Part shown: in pieces, positions 1 through 10,522 of the stretch | How the letters are laid out: the number at the start of each line of letters is the position of its first letter | How positions within the stretch are numbered: position 1 is the first letter of the stretch | From: Tenebrio molitor | Taxonomy: Eukaryota > Arthropoda > Insecta > Coleoptera > Tenebrionidae | NCBI RefSeq assembly: GCF_963966145.1 | Contig: NC_091052.1 | Span: forward strand, 20,026,001 to 20,090,000 | Direction of reading: 5' to 3' | DNA: 64,000 nt | Program-made: the position numbers and the translations under genes | Notes under the pieces: generated by a model | The model's input: the letters and a program-made list of their open reading frames with translations, nothing else | Told to the model about the DNA's origin: nothing | Databases searched by the model: none

Positions 1-285
1 ATTTACCTTGATTATGATTTGTTACTTTTGTTGTCCGTTTTAACATTGCTGATTTTAAAATCAGTGTTACGTTTTTTTGCTGATTAAATTAAAGTAATTT
101 TTATTTGTTTTTGTCTTTGTATTTTTACCCAGTAAAGATTTATTGGACATAACCTATAATGGATCTGTCATAAATGTGACTTTTGTAATGTAACTAAACT
201 AAAGGTACTTTTACACATCCACAGCTCACTTGATGAACATTTATAACTATGAAATCAACTATACATACGAGTTACTGGCAGCGTG
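1..285. other. AT-rich sequence, nothing recognised
   Basis: No coding or repeat structure that I can support. It ends where the repeat at 290-382 begins. Confidence 0.4.
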
Positions 286-289
286 TATC

Positions 290-382
290 GCCGCCTTTAG
301 GGTACATTTATGTTGGAGCTGCGATAAGTGATAAGAGCGAAGTATCATTGTTTTCAAATGGCGGCTCGCTCTTATCGCTCAT
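290..382 (+). repeat. dispersed repeat, copy 1 (second copy at 3331-3416)
   Basis: This block shares the string ATGTTGGAGCTGCGAT, followed by GATAAGAGCGAAGTA and ATTGTTTTCAAATGGC, with 3331-3416. It contains a small inverted repeat, with GATAAGAGCGA answered by TCGCTCTTATC. It is probably a MITE fragment. The transposase source is unknown. Confidence 0.6.
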
Positions 383-392
383 CATAATTGTA

Positions 393-972
393 CAGTGTGG
401 AGCACGGAATTTCGCACACCAATTTGTATGTCATTAAAAAAAACTATCTAGTCTAAGCTTTATTGTCATTATAATCAATCATGATATATAGTTGATTTTT
501 TTTAATAAACAATTGTCAAAACGTTGTCTTGTTGGTATGAGCCAAACTGTGATTTTCATGATAATACGATTGGTCACATTGAGTGTCAACATTTTTTTAT
601 GTAACTGAGCCTGCGCCCTAACGAGCGAGCATTTATTTCAAATTCGAAAAGGTTTCTTCTGATTTCTCATTAAATTTGTTTTGAAAATGAATTTACCGAA
701 GAAAGGTACGGGAAGTGAAGTGAACATAACCTTAACCATGATTTGGTGTCAAATTGTTATACAGCTGGTCCATATGTCCAAATTTTAGAGTGGTACAGTA
801 TGGTTTTTTACTTCATTTTGACATTGACAATTGTTTATTAAAAAAATTTCACTATATGTGATCATGACTGATGTTTCACCTAAACTGTCACTAAACTGCC
901 GCCAGTATCTCATTTTAATAAAATTATGTCAGTGAAATGTCCAATGTGTGCGAAATTCCGTGCTCGCCACTG
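393..972. mobile_element. mariner-type MITE, interrupted
   Basis: The ends are inverted repeats: CAGTGTGGAGCACGGAATTT on the left and its near-complement, ending CTCGCCACTG, on the right. TA dinucleotides flank both ends (391-392 and 973-974), as expected for Tc1/mariner insertions. An intact 231-bp copy lies at 53888-54118. Alignment to it shows that the sequence at about 486-857 is a later insertion. Confidence 0.8.
486..857. mobile_element. TIR element nested in a mariner MITE
   Basis: This roughly 370-bp insert is missing from the paralogous MITE at 53888-54118. Its ends are inverted repeats of about 34 bases (TTTAATAAACAATTGTCAA inward on each side), set in TATA-rich target sequence. 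No coding capacity was found. The exact edges are uncertain by a few bases because the target is TA-rich. Confidence 0.65.
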
Positions 973-2345
973 TACAGCAGAACAGATTCCTGATGGCGAG
1001 CGGTGGGGATGCGCAGTCAGCTGCTCTATCCTGACTGGTCGTAGCTGATCAGTGGTGTAGGTGTAGCATTCGTGTAGATATAAATTTTGTGGAATAAGTC
1101 ATTGTAAATAGTAAAAAATGCCATCAAATAACATCAAACCTGTTATTCGCAGTCAAACACGTCAAATTCGACCGTCTTTATTTTGTATTTTCCCAGCTTT
1201 GATATTTTTAGTTTGAATAAAGGTTTAACTACACCACTGTCTGTGGGGTCAACTTATTTTAAGCAATCGTCTGTAAGTTGGGCGGAGCAAGCTCTGAGCA
1301 AAGTAACCCCCACCGCTGGCCATCAGAAATCTGTTCTGCTGTACACCAACGCCGGTTAAGGTCAACTGTAGGTTAAAATGCTTCGTTACTTTAGTTACTG
1401 TAATACCCCAGTTTGAAATCAAATTGCCGCCGCCGAAACAGACGCAAGAGGAACTACTTCTTTGGTTCTTTTGTCGGGCACTGTTGGTACATTTGATTAC
1501 GTACGCTTGGTAGTCTTGGTACACGAAAGACGCGATACTCTACTCTCAGCCCTCGAAGTGAACGGTGGTGTTTGTTTAAAACCGATCGCTTTGATTGTTT
1601 TAGTTGAAAATGTAGTTTTCGCTGTTACTAATCTCTAGTCGTTCATTTTCTTGTGTATTATCAGTTATCACAATGTAATCAGAGCCGTGCTACGTAAACA
1701 TTCACCAATCGCAGGTTGGTCGCTTACAGGTGCGAACCTCGTGTGTCGCCGACGCTTTGCGCGTTGGAATTCAGGTGGTATGATCTTACCGACAACAAGT
1801 AGTGTCTAGCAGGTATGTTATGTCGTTTTGTTATTCCGATAAGCTCGGGAGAATTAAATATAGAGCACGTGGGAAAATTCCGGGGTAAAGTCGTTTCGAG
1901 GTTATCGTCGCAATAAAGTTATCCGATAGACGGAATCGGTCGGACGAGTCCATTTTAATTTGGGGTGTTAGGAAAGGAGAAACTTTGAACCGATCGTGGT
2001 TGCGTCCGTCATGGAAAACAGGGAAACGGGCGTCCATTTCGGGAACGGCCATCCATTTGCCATAAGGCAAACCGGGGCACTGGTTTGGCCGAAGTTAGAG
2101 ATGTCGACGCGGGGGCAGTTATCCACGTTGCAATGAAAAACGGGCGCTTGCTAAAGGAACCGTACGTGGGGGAGCCCATGCAGTCACTCATGGGTCCCTT
2201 CGTGACGTGTGATCCTGGCAGCAGAGTTTCTCGACCGCCCTCGGTGGAAGGCCTCTGTTTGATCAGCTGTGGACACTACAGTGACGATTCGGAGGACACA
2301 AGTCGAGGACACTGCACCCATAACGAGTTAGGTGTCGCAGTGACT
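973..2345. other. inverted-repeat bracket with an inner LTR- or MITE-like unit; no gene
   Basis: An inverted repeat of about 38 bases (971-1008 against 1309-1346, core CAGCAGAACAGATT) brackets an inner unit at 1050-1239. The inner unit has 11-base inverted ends CAGTGGTGTAG, a TATAAA-like string near 1080 and AATAAA near 1217. It could be a solo LTR or a MITE. From 1347 to 2345 the sequence is GC-richer with short overlapping ORFs, none recognised. Confidence 0.4.
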
Positions 2346-2350
2346 TGGAC

Positions 2351-2375
2351 GACCTGACCTGACCTGACCTGACCC
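2351..2375. repeat. GACCT pentamer microsatellite
   Basis: Four or five tandem copies of GACCT, the last one altered. Confidence 0.85.
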
Positions 2376-2563
2376 GACGTCACTAGGGTAGAAATTAGGA
2401 GACTGGTGGGCGTGAACTAGGTTAACTCCGCGATCGGAGACCGCGTGCTACCACGAAAAGCTGAGAGTCAGAGTAGCGTAATAGTCATTTAGGGAATTAG
2501 ATTGTCTGTCATTGTAGTCTTGAGCCTTGTTGCGCAGTCTAAGGTAACATGTTGTATAACATC

Positions 2564-2646
2564 AAGGCGGCCTTACACCAAGGCAACAATTGGCAACATG
2601 TTGCCTGCAACAGTTTTTAGTAATGTTGCCGGTATAAGGCCGCCTT
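2564..2646. repeat. short foldback element
   Basis: Ends AAGGCGGCCTTACACC and its complement (15 of 16 bases) enclose smaller inverted strings (GGCAAC, GTTGCC). The whole 83 bases can fold into one hairpin. It looks like a MITE of unknown superfamily. Confidence 0.65.
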
Positions 2647-3330
2647 TAGAGATTGAAAGGATTATGGTGCGCCGTCGTTTGTGGATGATTTTTGGGGGTT
2701 TTACTCATCTCATTTACAGTGTCTATTCGTAATAACATAACTATCATTTGTTTCACGGTTTTAGGTTCTGAGCAACCGTTGTTATTTTATTTGTTGTATA
2801 GTTTCCTTCCGACAAAAAAGAAAAAAAAAAAAAGAAAGGGAACTATTACTTTCTACCCTCATCGAGAAGTCGGTAGACAAATTTATTGTGTTATTATGTA
2901 TTTTTCTTGTTATGTCATGTAAAGTCGCACCGCCAAGTTGTTTAATTTATCATGTGATCGGGTTTTGTATCAATCAGCACTGTAGATAAAAACAGAATGT
3001 ATTTATTCATGTCCGCATAAAATAAATACAGGCGTCCTCCCACCGATTTATGCATTTTTATTTCGAAGTTTGTCCACCCTGCAAGTCCGCCATTTGCATC
3101 CCGACCTAGTCTGCCCCCATTTTGTACAAAACACACAACGTAGGGGTTTTACCGCTTCGATGATGATCACGACATGGCCAAGTTGTTCAATTTCGCGGGT
3201 TTAGTTTGAAATTTTAAAAGTTTGAATTTTGGCGGAAGACTGGCGATATCTGGGTTACTACATTACCTATTGTTATAACAATGTTTTCGTATATTTTAAT
3301 CTGTAGTTAAATTTAACTACGTTGGTGAAA
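2647..3330. other. no gene recognised
   Basis: AT-rich sequence with a poly-A tract around 2817-2836. Short ORFs have no recognisable family signature. Confidence 0.35.
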
Positions 3331-3416
3331 CCGGCCCTAAGGGTACGATTATGTTGGAGCTGCGATGAGCGATAAGAGCGAAGTACCATTGTTTTCAAAT
3401 GGCAGTTGGCTCTTAT
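3331..3416 (+). repeat. dispersed repeat, copy 2
   Basis: This matches 290-382. The match breaks off inside the string TCTTAT exactly where the 178-bp foldback MITE at 3417 begins, so that MITE probably landed in this copy. Confidence 0.6.
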
Positions 3417-3594
3417 CCGAACAAAGACCCTACTTAAAGAAATTCATTTATTGTGATATTGTAACTGTCAATCACTAGGCGGTCTCGGAGAAAAAAATTA
3501 CCTGGGGTACTACTAAAAATATTTGTCGTAGACCGTCTAGTGATTGACAGGCACAATATGACAATAAATTTCTTTAAGTAGGGTCTTTGTTCGG
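3417..3594. mobile_element. foldback MITE, 178 bp
   Basis: Two inverted arms of about 65 bases are nearly perfect (outer string CCGAACAAAGACCCTACTTA; inner string GTCAATCACTAG) and are separated by a short spacer of about 45 bases. It carries no coding sequence. The high arm identity suggests a fairly recent insertion. Confidence 0.8.
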
Positions 3595-4249
3595 TTTATT
3601 TAGGGCTTAAGTCAGAATTCCTTAGGAAGATACAGGATGATCAACAATGACTGAGTCTGTTGGCAATGAAACAATTGAAAAATATTGGTGTTTTTCTGTT
3701 TCGGATGTTTTAAGTTGACACGACATTAAAGAAAATACCTAGGTTATGTCAGGTATGTTTATGCTAATACAAAAATTATCCTTTGATGGTAAACGTCAAA
3801 TTCGCCTGTCAACTCTGTCAAAGCTGACAACCAGAAATGCGTTTAGATTACAGTGGTACCAAAATCATTCAAATTTTCATTGTTACCAACAGACTCAGTC
3901 ATTCTTGATCACGTTGTACTATGGCGGCCAAAAAATTTTGGCCGTCATTGTCTATCAATTCAAAATAGTTATTTGTATAGCAAGGCTGCGAAATCCTACT
4001 TTGACGAACCGAGAGAAAAATTGTCGTCAAGGCCGCTTTGCGGCCGAGACAAGACAATCTCGAGGTCGTCAAAGGATTTCGTAGCCAAGGTGTACACAAC
4101 ATTTTGTGTGCAACCCGAAAATTTGTAATTATAAAATGAACAAGTAAAATTTCCTTCACTGTCTATAAAAATAAAGTCGGCCTACATGTCTCCATATCGC
4201 TATGGAAACGACATAAATAAAACAATTCATTTTGAGAAAAATTGGAAAA

Positions 4250-4850
4250 ATGTCGCAAGAAAATTACAACGTTTTTGTTCCGTCTACTTCCCCGGAGTTA
4301 AAAAATATTGCAGATTGTGCAGTGTCCAATTTAATACCAGAAAAGTCCAAACGGCAGTACGATAAGTGTTACAATGACTTTAAAGAGCGGTGTAATAAAA
4401 ATAATGTGAAAACGGTGTCGGAGAATGTTGTTTTGGCTTATTTAATGGAAAAATCAAAAACTGTGAAAAGTTCAACTTTATGGAGCACATATTCAATGTT
4501 GAAGTTCACGCTGAACATACGGGATGGCACTGGTGTTACGAAGTTTCTGAAATTGGTACCTTTTTTGAAAAAAAGTCAGTTGGTTATCAGGCGAAAAAGT
4601 CTAAGGTATTGACACGAGACCAGATCGATTTGCTGTATAATCTGCCCTTTTTTAGGTCATTTTAATCATGGGAATATCAGGAGCCATGCGAAGAGACGAA
4701 CTAACCAAAATGTCTATCCAAGGATGAACATTCTGTATTAATAGTGGCCGTTCCTGACACAAAAACTGGCATAAAACGAACTTTTACTGTCACCAATCCA
4801 GAATTTGTAAGATTATACCGCAAATATGCAGCTCTTGTTCCGTGTACTAA
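4250..4850 (+). pseudogene. Crypton-like tyrosine recombinase, copy 1 (broken)
   Basis: The start is the ATG at 4250. The first 110 or so codons are open and resemble the SAM-like core-binding domain of insect Crypton-type recombinases: a KSKRQYDKCYNDF motif, then NVVLAYLMEKS and SSTLWSTYSMLK. A single-base slip in the A run near 4572 moves the reading to the next frame (KKSKVLTRDQID). After another shift the catalytic-domain start is readable (GISGAMRRDELTKM), which contains the first conserved arginine of the tyrosine-recombinase box. A later stretch, VAVPDTKTGIK, matches the family. The stop at about 4710 and the missing C-terminal tyrosine region show that it is inactive. Such an enzyme would catalyse integration through a tyrosine-DNA intermediate. 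Confidence 0.65.
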
Positions 4851-4854
4851 TCCA

Positions 4855-5400
4855 TAGTTAAAAAAATATTATAAATTGTGCAGTGTCGCATTTGAAACCT
4901 GAAAAATCGAAACAGCAATATAAAAAATGTTACAGTGACTTTGAGACTGATGTAACAAGAATAATGTGAAAACCGTGTCGGATAATGTTGCATTGGCTTA
5001 CCTATTTACTGGAATTTATTTATTGTGGCAGGTAAATGTTAAATTCTGTTAAGATAAGTTATCACCTGCTCCCTTTTAGGTTATTTTAATCGTGGAAATA
5101 TCAGATGCCGTGCGAAGAGACAAATAAACCAAAATGTCTGTTGATGCCATTCAGGATTCAGGATATGTTACTAGTTACTAGATATTTCCATTTTTGACCG
5201 GTTAAAAATTAACCTAATTCTTCTAGATCGATAATTGGGATCTTTTTTACCGACTCGTCATTCATGAAGCGACCACTCCATTTGAAATTGGCGGGAACTT
5301 CAAACCAGATGAAAATTCTGTACTAATAGCGGCCGTTCCTGACACAAAAACAGGCATAAATCAAACTTTAACTGCACCCAATCCAGATTTTGTAAGATCA
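4855..5400 (+). pseudogene. Crypton-like tyrosine recombinase, copy 2 (more decayed)
   Basis: The DNA from 4855 repeats the preceding gene from about 4295 onward: the same order of the NIAxCAVSxLxPEKSKxQY region, the VSDNVALAYL region, the ISDAVRRDK region and the VLIAAVPDTKTGI region. It has stops and frame breaks throughout, and extra sequence between 5040 and 5095 and between 5165 and 5300. The 5' edge of the arginine-box segment is preceded by CTCCCTTTTAG, which resembles a splice acceptor, and copy 1 has a similar string there. The ancestral gene may therefore have had an intron. Confidence 0.55.
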
Positions 5401-5810
5401 CACGGCAAATATAGAGATAGATATGTTGTAATTGTGATAATAAATAAATAAATATTGAAATGACTTTTACTTTTACGGCCGTCGTCAAGGCAACGGCTGC
5501 GAAATTCAATTTCGCGGCCTGCTCAAGGCACGCGAAGTGCTCATTTCGCGTACGGTTGCACACAAAAAAATTTTGTAATCCATATTTTATTGTCATCATG
5601 ATTACCGTCTTGATTATGAATGTTATTTTTTGGGTGGTAAATTTCAAATTATTTTGTCATTTGAGGAGCAACTCTTCAAAGCGCATTATGGCACATAAAA
5701 CAGTTTTATGGTAGAAGCAAAAAACGTATATTTTCTAATTCGATTCACGTTAAAACTATACGGCCATTTGAGAAGTTCTGTTAGATGAATCACATAAATG
5801 ATCTCATTTA

Positions 5811-6954
5811 TAGTCTATTTTTTTTAAGAACGAAGCGTTGCGGGAGATAGGGACTAAAATTGACAAATCAGATTACTCTATTTTGCACCACGTGACAAGC
5901 CTTATTTACATTGAACTATAATTACCAAATTATTTTTAAAAATATCTAATCTGACATTATTTTTGAAATATGTCATAATTTTTGCGTCACCGTCAAATTC
6001 TCGTGCACAAAGTTAAAGTGTCGTTTGTTGGTGCACGATTTCAGTATGTTGGTGTAGCATAATGGCAGAACAACAACCTGGTTCTGTCGTAAAAAAAAAT
6101 CGAGGGGAAAGCCAGTTAGTAGTGGTCATAAAATAATTATACATAATATCTACGCGAAATTTAGAGAGCAGAATGAAGCGCTCTCCAAAACAGAAATGGT
6201 AAAGCGGGTGTCTGAAGCAGCGGGAATTGGTCTGACATTAGTTTGGCAAACCATTAAGGAAATGGAAGAAACTCATGCAGTGAAATCGCCACCAAGTAAA
6301 AGGAATCTCAAAATACTTTTTGATGAAGGTCTGGCTGAGGTAGGTAACAGCCCAAAAGTGACAAAATTGCATAGGTCATGATAGGTCATGTACTTCGTCA
6401 AGAAGAGGACATGTATCAATTAGATAATATTGCAGACGAAAGGGAATTGGAATTCACCGTCAACACAGGCTCGAGTGACGAATCAGATGATCTTGAGTGG
6501 GAATTAGAAACAGGAGATGTTTCGACCGAGAACGATGTCCTTACTGATTACGTAGGTAATTCAACTTGATGGTGTATTTTTCCACTGAATAAGTTGTGGA
6601 TTATTATCTTCGACCACTTCTAATGAATGCAAGTTTTCACTGCATTTGTAACAGAATTAGGTTGTTGTTTAGTTTATTATGTATTCCAAAAGAAAATTTA
6701 AGTCCTTTTTTATATTCTTGTTTTATTTTCAATTAACGTAAGATTCATTGAATGTTGTTCTTGTTCTTAATTGAATTTGTAGACAATAATTTATAATAAA
6801 ATGCCAAAAAACAAATAACATTGAAATTTTCTTCGTTTTTAAAATTACCCCTCTACTATAGGCAACCAATTTTACACAATTCTAAGAATTGTATTGTGTA
6901 AATGGGGCGGCCGATGCTGATGCCACCTACTTCGTTCTTAAAAAAAACACACTA
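5811..6954 (+). mobile_element. Tc1/IS630-like deletion derivative, 1.1 kb
   Basis: The inverted ends TAGTCTATTTTTTTTAAGAA and TAGTGTGTTTTTTTTAAGAA (read inward) continue through CGAAG and are flanked by TA at 5809-5810 and 6955-6956. The interior holds a transposase-type pseudogene in which the N-terminal helix-turn-helix region runs almost directly into an acidic C-terminus, with the catalytic part gone. Confidence 0.65.
6062..6569 (+). pseudogene. transposase N-terminus joined to acidic C-terminus
   Basis: A start at 6062 gives a short basic leader. A slip in the A run near 6093 moves to the frame KPVSSGHKIIIHNIYAKF, which continues open through EMVKRVSEAAGIGLTLVW and KSPPSKRN to a stop at 6379. 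This resembles the helix-turn-helix head of DDE_3/Tc1-like transposases. An overlapping frame from 6378 to 6569 encodes an acidic tail (SSDESDDLEWELETGD) typical of the end of such proteins. No DDE motif lies between them. It is either a simple deletion derivative or a short DNA-binding remnant. The frameshifts argue against function. Confidence 0.5.
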
Positions 6955-7064
6955 TAGATCAAAAAGACCCTAGATATTTAGAAAATATTAAAAAAAAATC
7001 GGACATAATGCAATTTGATTCATTCTAGTGAATGTAATGCGTTTTGTTGTGGTATGTTTGGACA

Positions 7065-7451
7065 TAGAGACCATTTCATCTAAGAAGTACATGATGACTC
7101 ATCGAAATCTGACCGTAGGACGCTAGTCAGCTGATGATCAGTGGCGTAGAAACATTCGATTAGCTAAGGAGTCGATATAGTTCAATTAATTTATATGATT
7201 AAAATTCTACCAAATTAATAATTCAATAATGAATGTCATAGTATGATACACAGAGAAAGAAATAACAAAAACAAAACACTTCTGAATGCTAACGGGGTTA
7301 AGTTAGAAATAACAACGAGCGCATGGATTTCAGATGGTTGATGGGTCTGTGCGCCGCTGGACTCAAACCTCCCCTAAAAATTTGAACATGAACTCGTCCG
7401 ACGACAACGTGTTCGTGCGCATTATGTACTTCTTAGATGAAATGATCTCTA
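7065..7451. mobile_element. MITE, 387 bp
   Basis: Inverted ends of about 32 bases, core CATTTCATCTAAGAAGTACAT, begin TAGAGA and end TCTCTA. No coding sequence. Confidence 0.7.
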
Positions 7452-8315
7452 CCTAATGCTTATTGTTAATCGTGAAATTTATTATAACATTGTAAAAACC
7501 GACGTAAACACTTAATTGAAAAGCCAAACTAATAGTAGACAAGATTTTTAATTGAAAATAAAATTAACAACAAACACAAAATGCAAAATAAACAAAAAAA
7601 ATGGGGCAAGTAGGTACTTAAACAAAAGCAAACAAAAATTTTCGAAATTTAAATATGCATCCTCTTTCGTAACCCTTGGTTGTATTCACACACACTAACC
7701 GTATTTATAAACTAAAAGATACGATTGAAACCGCTAATTTGAGGTTAGATACATGCCAAAATGCATCCAAAATGCCAATGAAACAACATAATGCGTTTTG
7801 ATCCGTCTACTTCGATGGACATTATACGTTTTGATGCAAGCATCAGATTTCAAACTGAAATTAAATAGAGACATAATTTTATTTATGCACGATTATATTA
7901 TAATTTGACAATTATGCACACATTTTCTTGATATAAACGTCTCTTTATGGCCTACGGATCACTTTATGCCCGTGGGCCATAAAGATATGTCAAATAAAAG
8001 TCAAAAACATTTTTGGTGAAATTAGGAAAAAAATTGCCACTTTACTTAAATTACCTAATCCCGAATGCGGATTACTCTATACTGGACACTCATTTCTGCC
8101 GCTTTCCATCCTCGTTTATCATTTCGTTAATGAATTTATAACCGAAAATAAATTGCAATTGGCATAATGGCTACGGCTGTTTTCACTGTTCCCAAGGTTA
8201 CGCGCAAAACTAAAAATTTGACGGAAGCACTACGCGATGCAAACATCCCGTGGTGTGGGCAGACATTGATTTATTAATTTTTGTTAAATGTTAGGGTAGG
8301 TCTTAATCGTGCATT

Positions 8316-8457
8316 AAATAGTGTAGGTATGTACTGCGGGCGTGAACTGGCTTTTATGGCCTTCAGCGTGTTTTTAGCCCTCGTTATCACTCGGGCTCAA
8401 AATCACACCTCAGGCAATAAAAGCCCTCTTACGCCCTTAATACATAAATAACTATTT
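8316..8457 (-). mobile_element. conserved-end hairpin element, copy 1
   Basis: On the minus strand it begins AAATAGTTATTTATGTATTA with AGGGCG next, and ends near GCAGTACATACC. The core folds back (GGGCGT with GGCTTTTATTGCC, opposite GGCCATAAAAGCC and ACGCCC). The ends match the family at 24028, 48415 and 51005. The core does not. Confidence 0.55.
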
Positions 8458-8894
8458 TAGCAGTTTCTTTAGGTAGGGCTGTAAAGTAGTTATAGAGGAT
8501 TACAAATCCACTTCAAACTGAATTTTGGCCTCGACTGGACATAATGCGATTTGATTAGTTGCTCCTCATTTCTACTACACAGAACGTTTACCTCAGGTTA
8601 TCTATGTACGACTGCTCTAATTTTGTTCATTCATGTCGGATTTTTGGAATATCTGAGCTTAACGGGTCTATTTTGTAACTCTCAAGGATTATCATTACTA
8701 AAGGATCCCTCGTTAGTTAGTGATTAATCGGAAAATAGTGATCAAATGGTATTTTGTAAGTTTTGCTTCTCGCTAAATAACGTAAATTGACGTCAGCTGT
8801 CATCGTTAAATAGTGTATGCATTTTTACTATCCACTATATTTCGTTCGTGTTGATTTGTCTTATTAAAACTTGCTCTTGCGAATTTTTCTAGCG

Positions 8895-9540
8895 ATGAAC
8901 AGAGACATATTGATACAAATAGTGGCAGAATTGGAAAAGAGTTCTTATAAATTATTATTAACTGATCGGTACAAAATGCAGAGATCGTGATCGATTGTTA
9001 AATCAATATTTAAGAGATGTAACTGATCCGTTCTTTACAACAAAAGAAAATTTCAGAAAACACTAGCGACTTAGTAGGGAGGCTGGACAAGATTTGTTTT
9101 TAGAAATTTTATCTTACGTACTGTCGCGAGCAATAAATTTTGGTCGTCAATGTCATTTCAAAATTTTGTTAGATTGTCACAAATTTAAAAAAATTCCCTG
9201 CCTGATTATGCCCACATCAACAAAGTGTCAAAAAATTGAGAAAAAAATGACAATTAATGTCATACAACATGATGATAGGTTATGATATTTACGACTGTTT
9301 TACAATGGAGCATTTTCGATTGCGTCAAAGAATGACCTTGACGATCAAAATTTATTGCTCGCGACTGTAGATAACGACAGAGTCAAAAAATTCCTGCTGT
9401 GTTAAAATTTGTAGTAGCCCTGAGTTTTATGGCTCATAGCAGTTACCAAAAGCCTGTAGGAAGCAATAAGCAATGTGCTATGTCTCAGTTCGCAGTCTTT
9501 ATGAAATTGTACAAATTATGGTAGAACACTTGCCCCAGAT
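8895..9540 (+). pseudogene. HARBI1-like Harbinger transposase, N-terminal half
   Basis: From the ATG at 8895 the reading is MNRDILIQIVAELEKSS. After a frame break come LLNQYLRDVTDPF and FRKH, with a stop, then REAGQDLFLEILSYV. A 247-bp mariner MITE (9121-9367) interrupts. Downstream the reading resumes with KKIPAVLKFVVALSFMAH, SSYQKPVGSNKQCAMSQ and YEIVQIMVEHLP. The order 'xPxxxxLxxALxFxAxGSYQxxVG' and 'MSQxxVxRxLxEIVxAL' is that of the DDE_Tnp_4/HARBI1 N-terminal region, which precedes the catalytic domain. Nothing after 9540 resembles the DDE domain. Stops, the insertion and the truncation make it nonfunctional. Confidence 0.65.
9121..9367. mobile_element. mariner-type MITE inside the Harbinger pseudogene
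   Basis: Inverted ends of about 38 bases (CAGTCGCGAGCAATAAATTT on the right arm, CTGTCGCGAG on the left) with TA at 9119-9120 and 9368-9369. Removing it rejoins the two transposase parts. It is the third layer at this site. Confidence 0.8.
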
Positions 9541-10268
9541 TTTTTTTTTTGTTTTTTTTTTAACTTTTATTACATATTTTTATTATTCCTGAAGAATGTA
9601 TTGTTCTCTAATTCGTCAACATAGAACTGATACTGTTGCTGAGTCGTCTTGCATTTATGCTTGGGCATTGTTTTTATAACTTTACACAGTCGGAAACTTT
9701 TTTTGCTGCTTTCGTATCAGTTACATGTTATTGATTGTGATCAGTGTTATTTAGGTACTTATTGCATTTTGAACATTTACGCGGTAGTGACAGTAAAAAA
9801 CATAAAAAGTACATGAACTGTCATAAACATATGGGTACTATAAAGTTGGCCGTTGTGCTATTATCCAACCTGAAATTGTAAACTTTTGCCATAACGATGG
9901 TTATCGAATTATAATGATAACGATAGGATTTTAGAAATACCAAATATGCTGAAATCGTTGTAGTTTAATAGCGACCAATGCTTAACGAGCGTCACTATCG
10001 GACGGATAGTTGTTTAATGATAAGTTACAAAATAGACCCGTTAAACAGTTTAAATTGATTGTCAAAATGGCAAGAATCGAAAGTGAGGTTACGGTTTCTA
10101 AAGGTTCATTTACAATTTATGGGAATGTCAAAATAGTGACGGCTAAAATTTTTTGGCCGCCATAGTACCTAATATTGTCTCAAGTTGCAAAAAACACATT
10201 GCCTTTGCAACAGCAATTTTATGGCATTAGTCATTTGAAATTACTTTGAAATTACTTTAAAACTGTAG

Positions 10269-10522
10269 GTACTATTCCGGATACGGAATCTTGGGCACAA
10301 ATGACATTTAACTGACAAATAGGTGTGAACTGGCTTTATTGAATATAACCCAACTTTTGACTCGATAGTGCCATTTCCCTGCTTTTTTGATATCACAAGA
10401 AAAAATTCAAAGTGATTTTGAATAATTATCATTTATTAATGACACTATTGCTTGGTTTACATAATTTTTTTTTTAGAAATGTCTAAAAATTGTTGGCCAA
10501 GATTCCGTGTCCGGAATAGTAC
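10269..10522. mobile_element. MITE, 254 bp
   Basis: The ends GTACTATTCCGGATACGGAA and GTACTATTCCGGACACGGAA (inward) are inverted and continue through TCTTGG. No coding sequence. Confidence 0.7.

Larger units (their letters stand above)
3965..5563 (+). mobile_element. Crypton-like (tyrosine recombinase) element
   Basis: This is the first insertion into the GGCC-ended MITE, placed in an A-rich stretch. It carries two tandem, decayed tyrosine-recombinase genes. Its left end (ATAGTTATTTGTATAGCAAGG) and right end (GGTTGCACACAA) match the conserved ends of the small hairpin elements at 8316, 24028, 48415 and 51005. Hairpin-forming sequence lies just inside both ends (3985-4090 and 5475-5555). Cryptons normally lack terminal inverted repeats, which fits the unlike ends. 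The right edge is uncertain by a few bases in the A run. Confidence 0.6.
5663..8567. mobile_element. 2.9-kb TIR element with ATTT target duplication
   Basis: This is the second insertion into the GGCC-ended MITE. The ends are GAGGAGCAACT and AGTTGCTCCTC, extending imperfectly to about 28 bases through CGCATTATG. The host string ATTT appears at both edges (5659-5662 and 8568-8571) but once in the intact MITE copy. The string ACATAATGC with TTTGAT recurs inside (7002 and 7790) as well as at the ends. No transposase of its own was recognised. It hosts a Tc1-like derivative (5811-6954), a MITE (7065-7451) and a hairpin element (8316-8457). Confidence 0.65.
8663..10040 (+). mobile_element. PIF/Harbinger-type element, 1.4 kb, TTAA-flanked
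   Basis: This is the third insertion into the GGCC-ended MITE. The perfect 18-base inverted ends are CGGGTCTATTTTGTAACT. TTAA lies on both sides (8659-8662 and 10041-10044), while the intact MITE copy has the motif once, as TTCAA. Harbinger elements duplicate a three-base TWA target, so the duplication may be TTA or TAA within TTAA. The element encodes a HARBI1-like transposase head and has lost the catalytic half. Confidence 0.75.
3916..10168. mobile_element. 370-bp GGCC-ended MITE split by three insertions
   Basis: Compared with the intact copy at 47375-47744 (opposite orientation), this copy survives as four blocks: 3916-3964, about 5564-5662, 8568-8662 and 10041-10168. Its ends are the near-palindromic string GGCCAAAAAATTTTGGCC with GTACTATGG outside it. 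The intervening sequences are a Crypton-like element, a 2.9-kb TIR element with ATTT repeats at both edges, and a Harbinger-type element flanked by TTAA. The blocks are in order and continue without overlap, apart from the target duplications. Confidence 0.85.
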
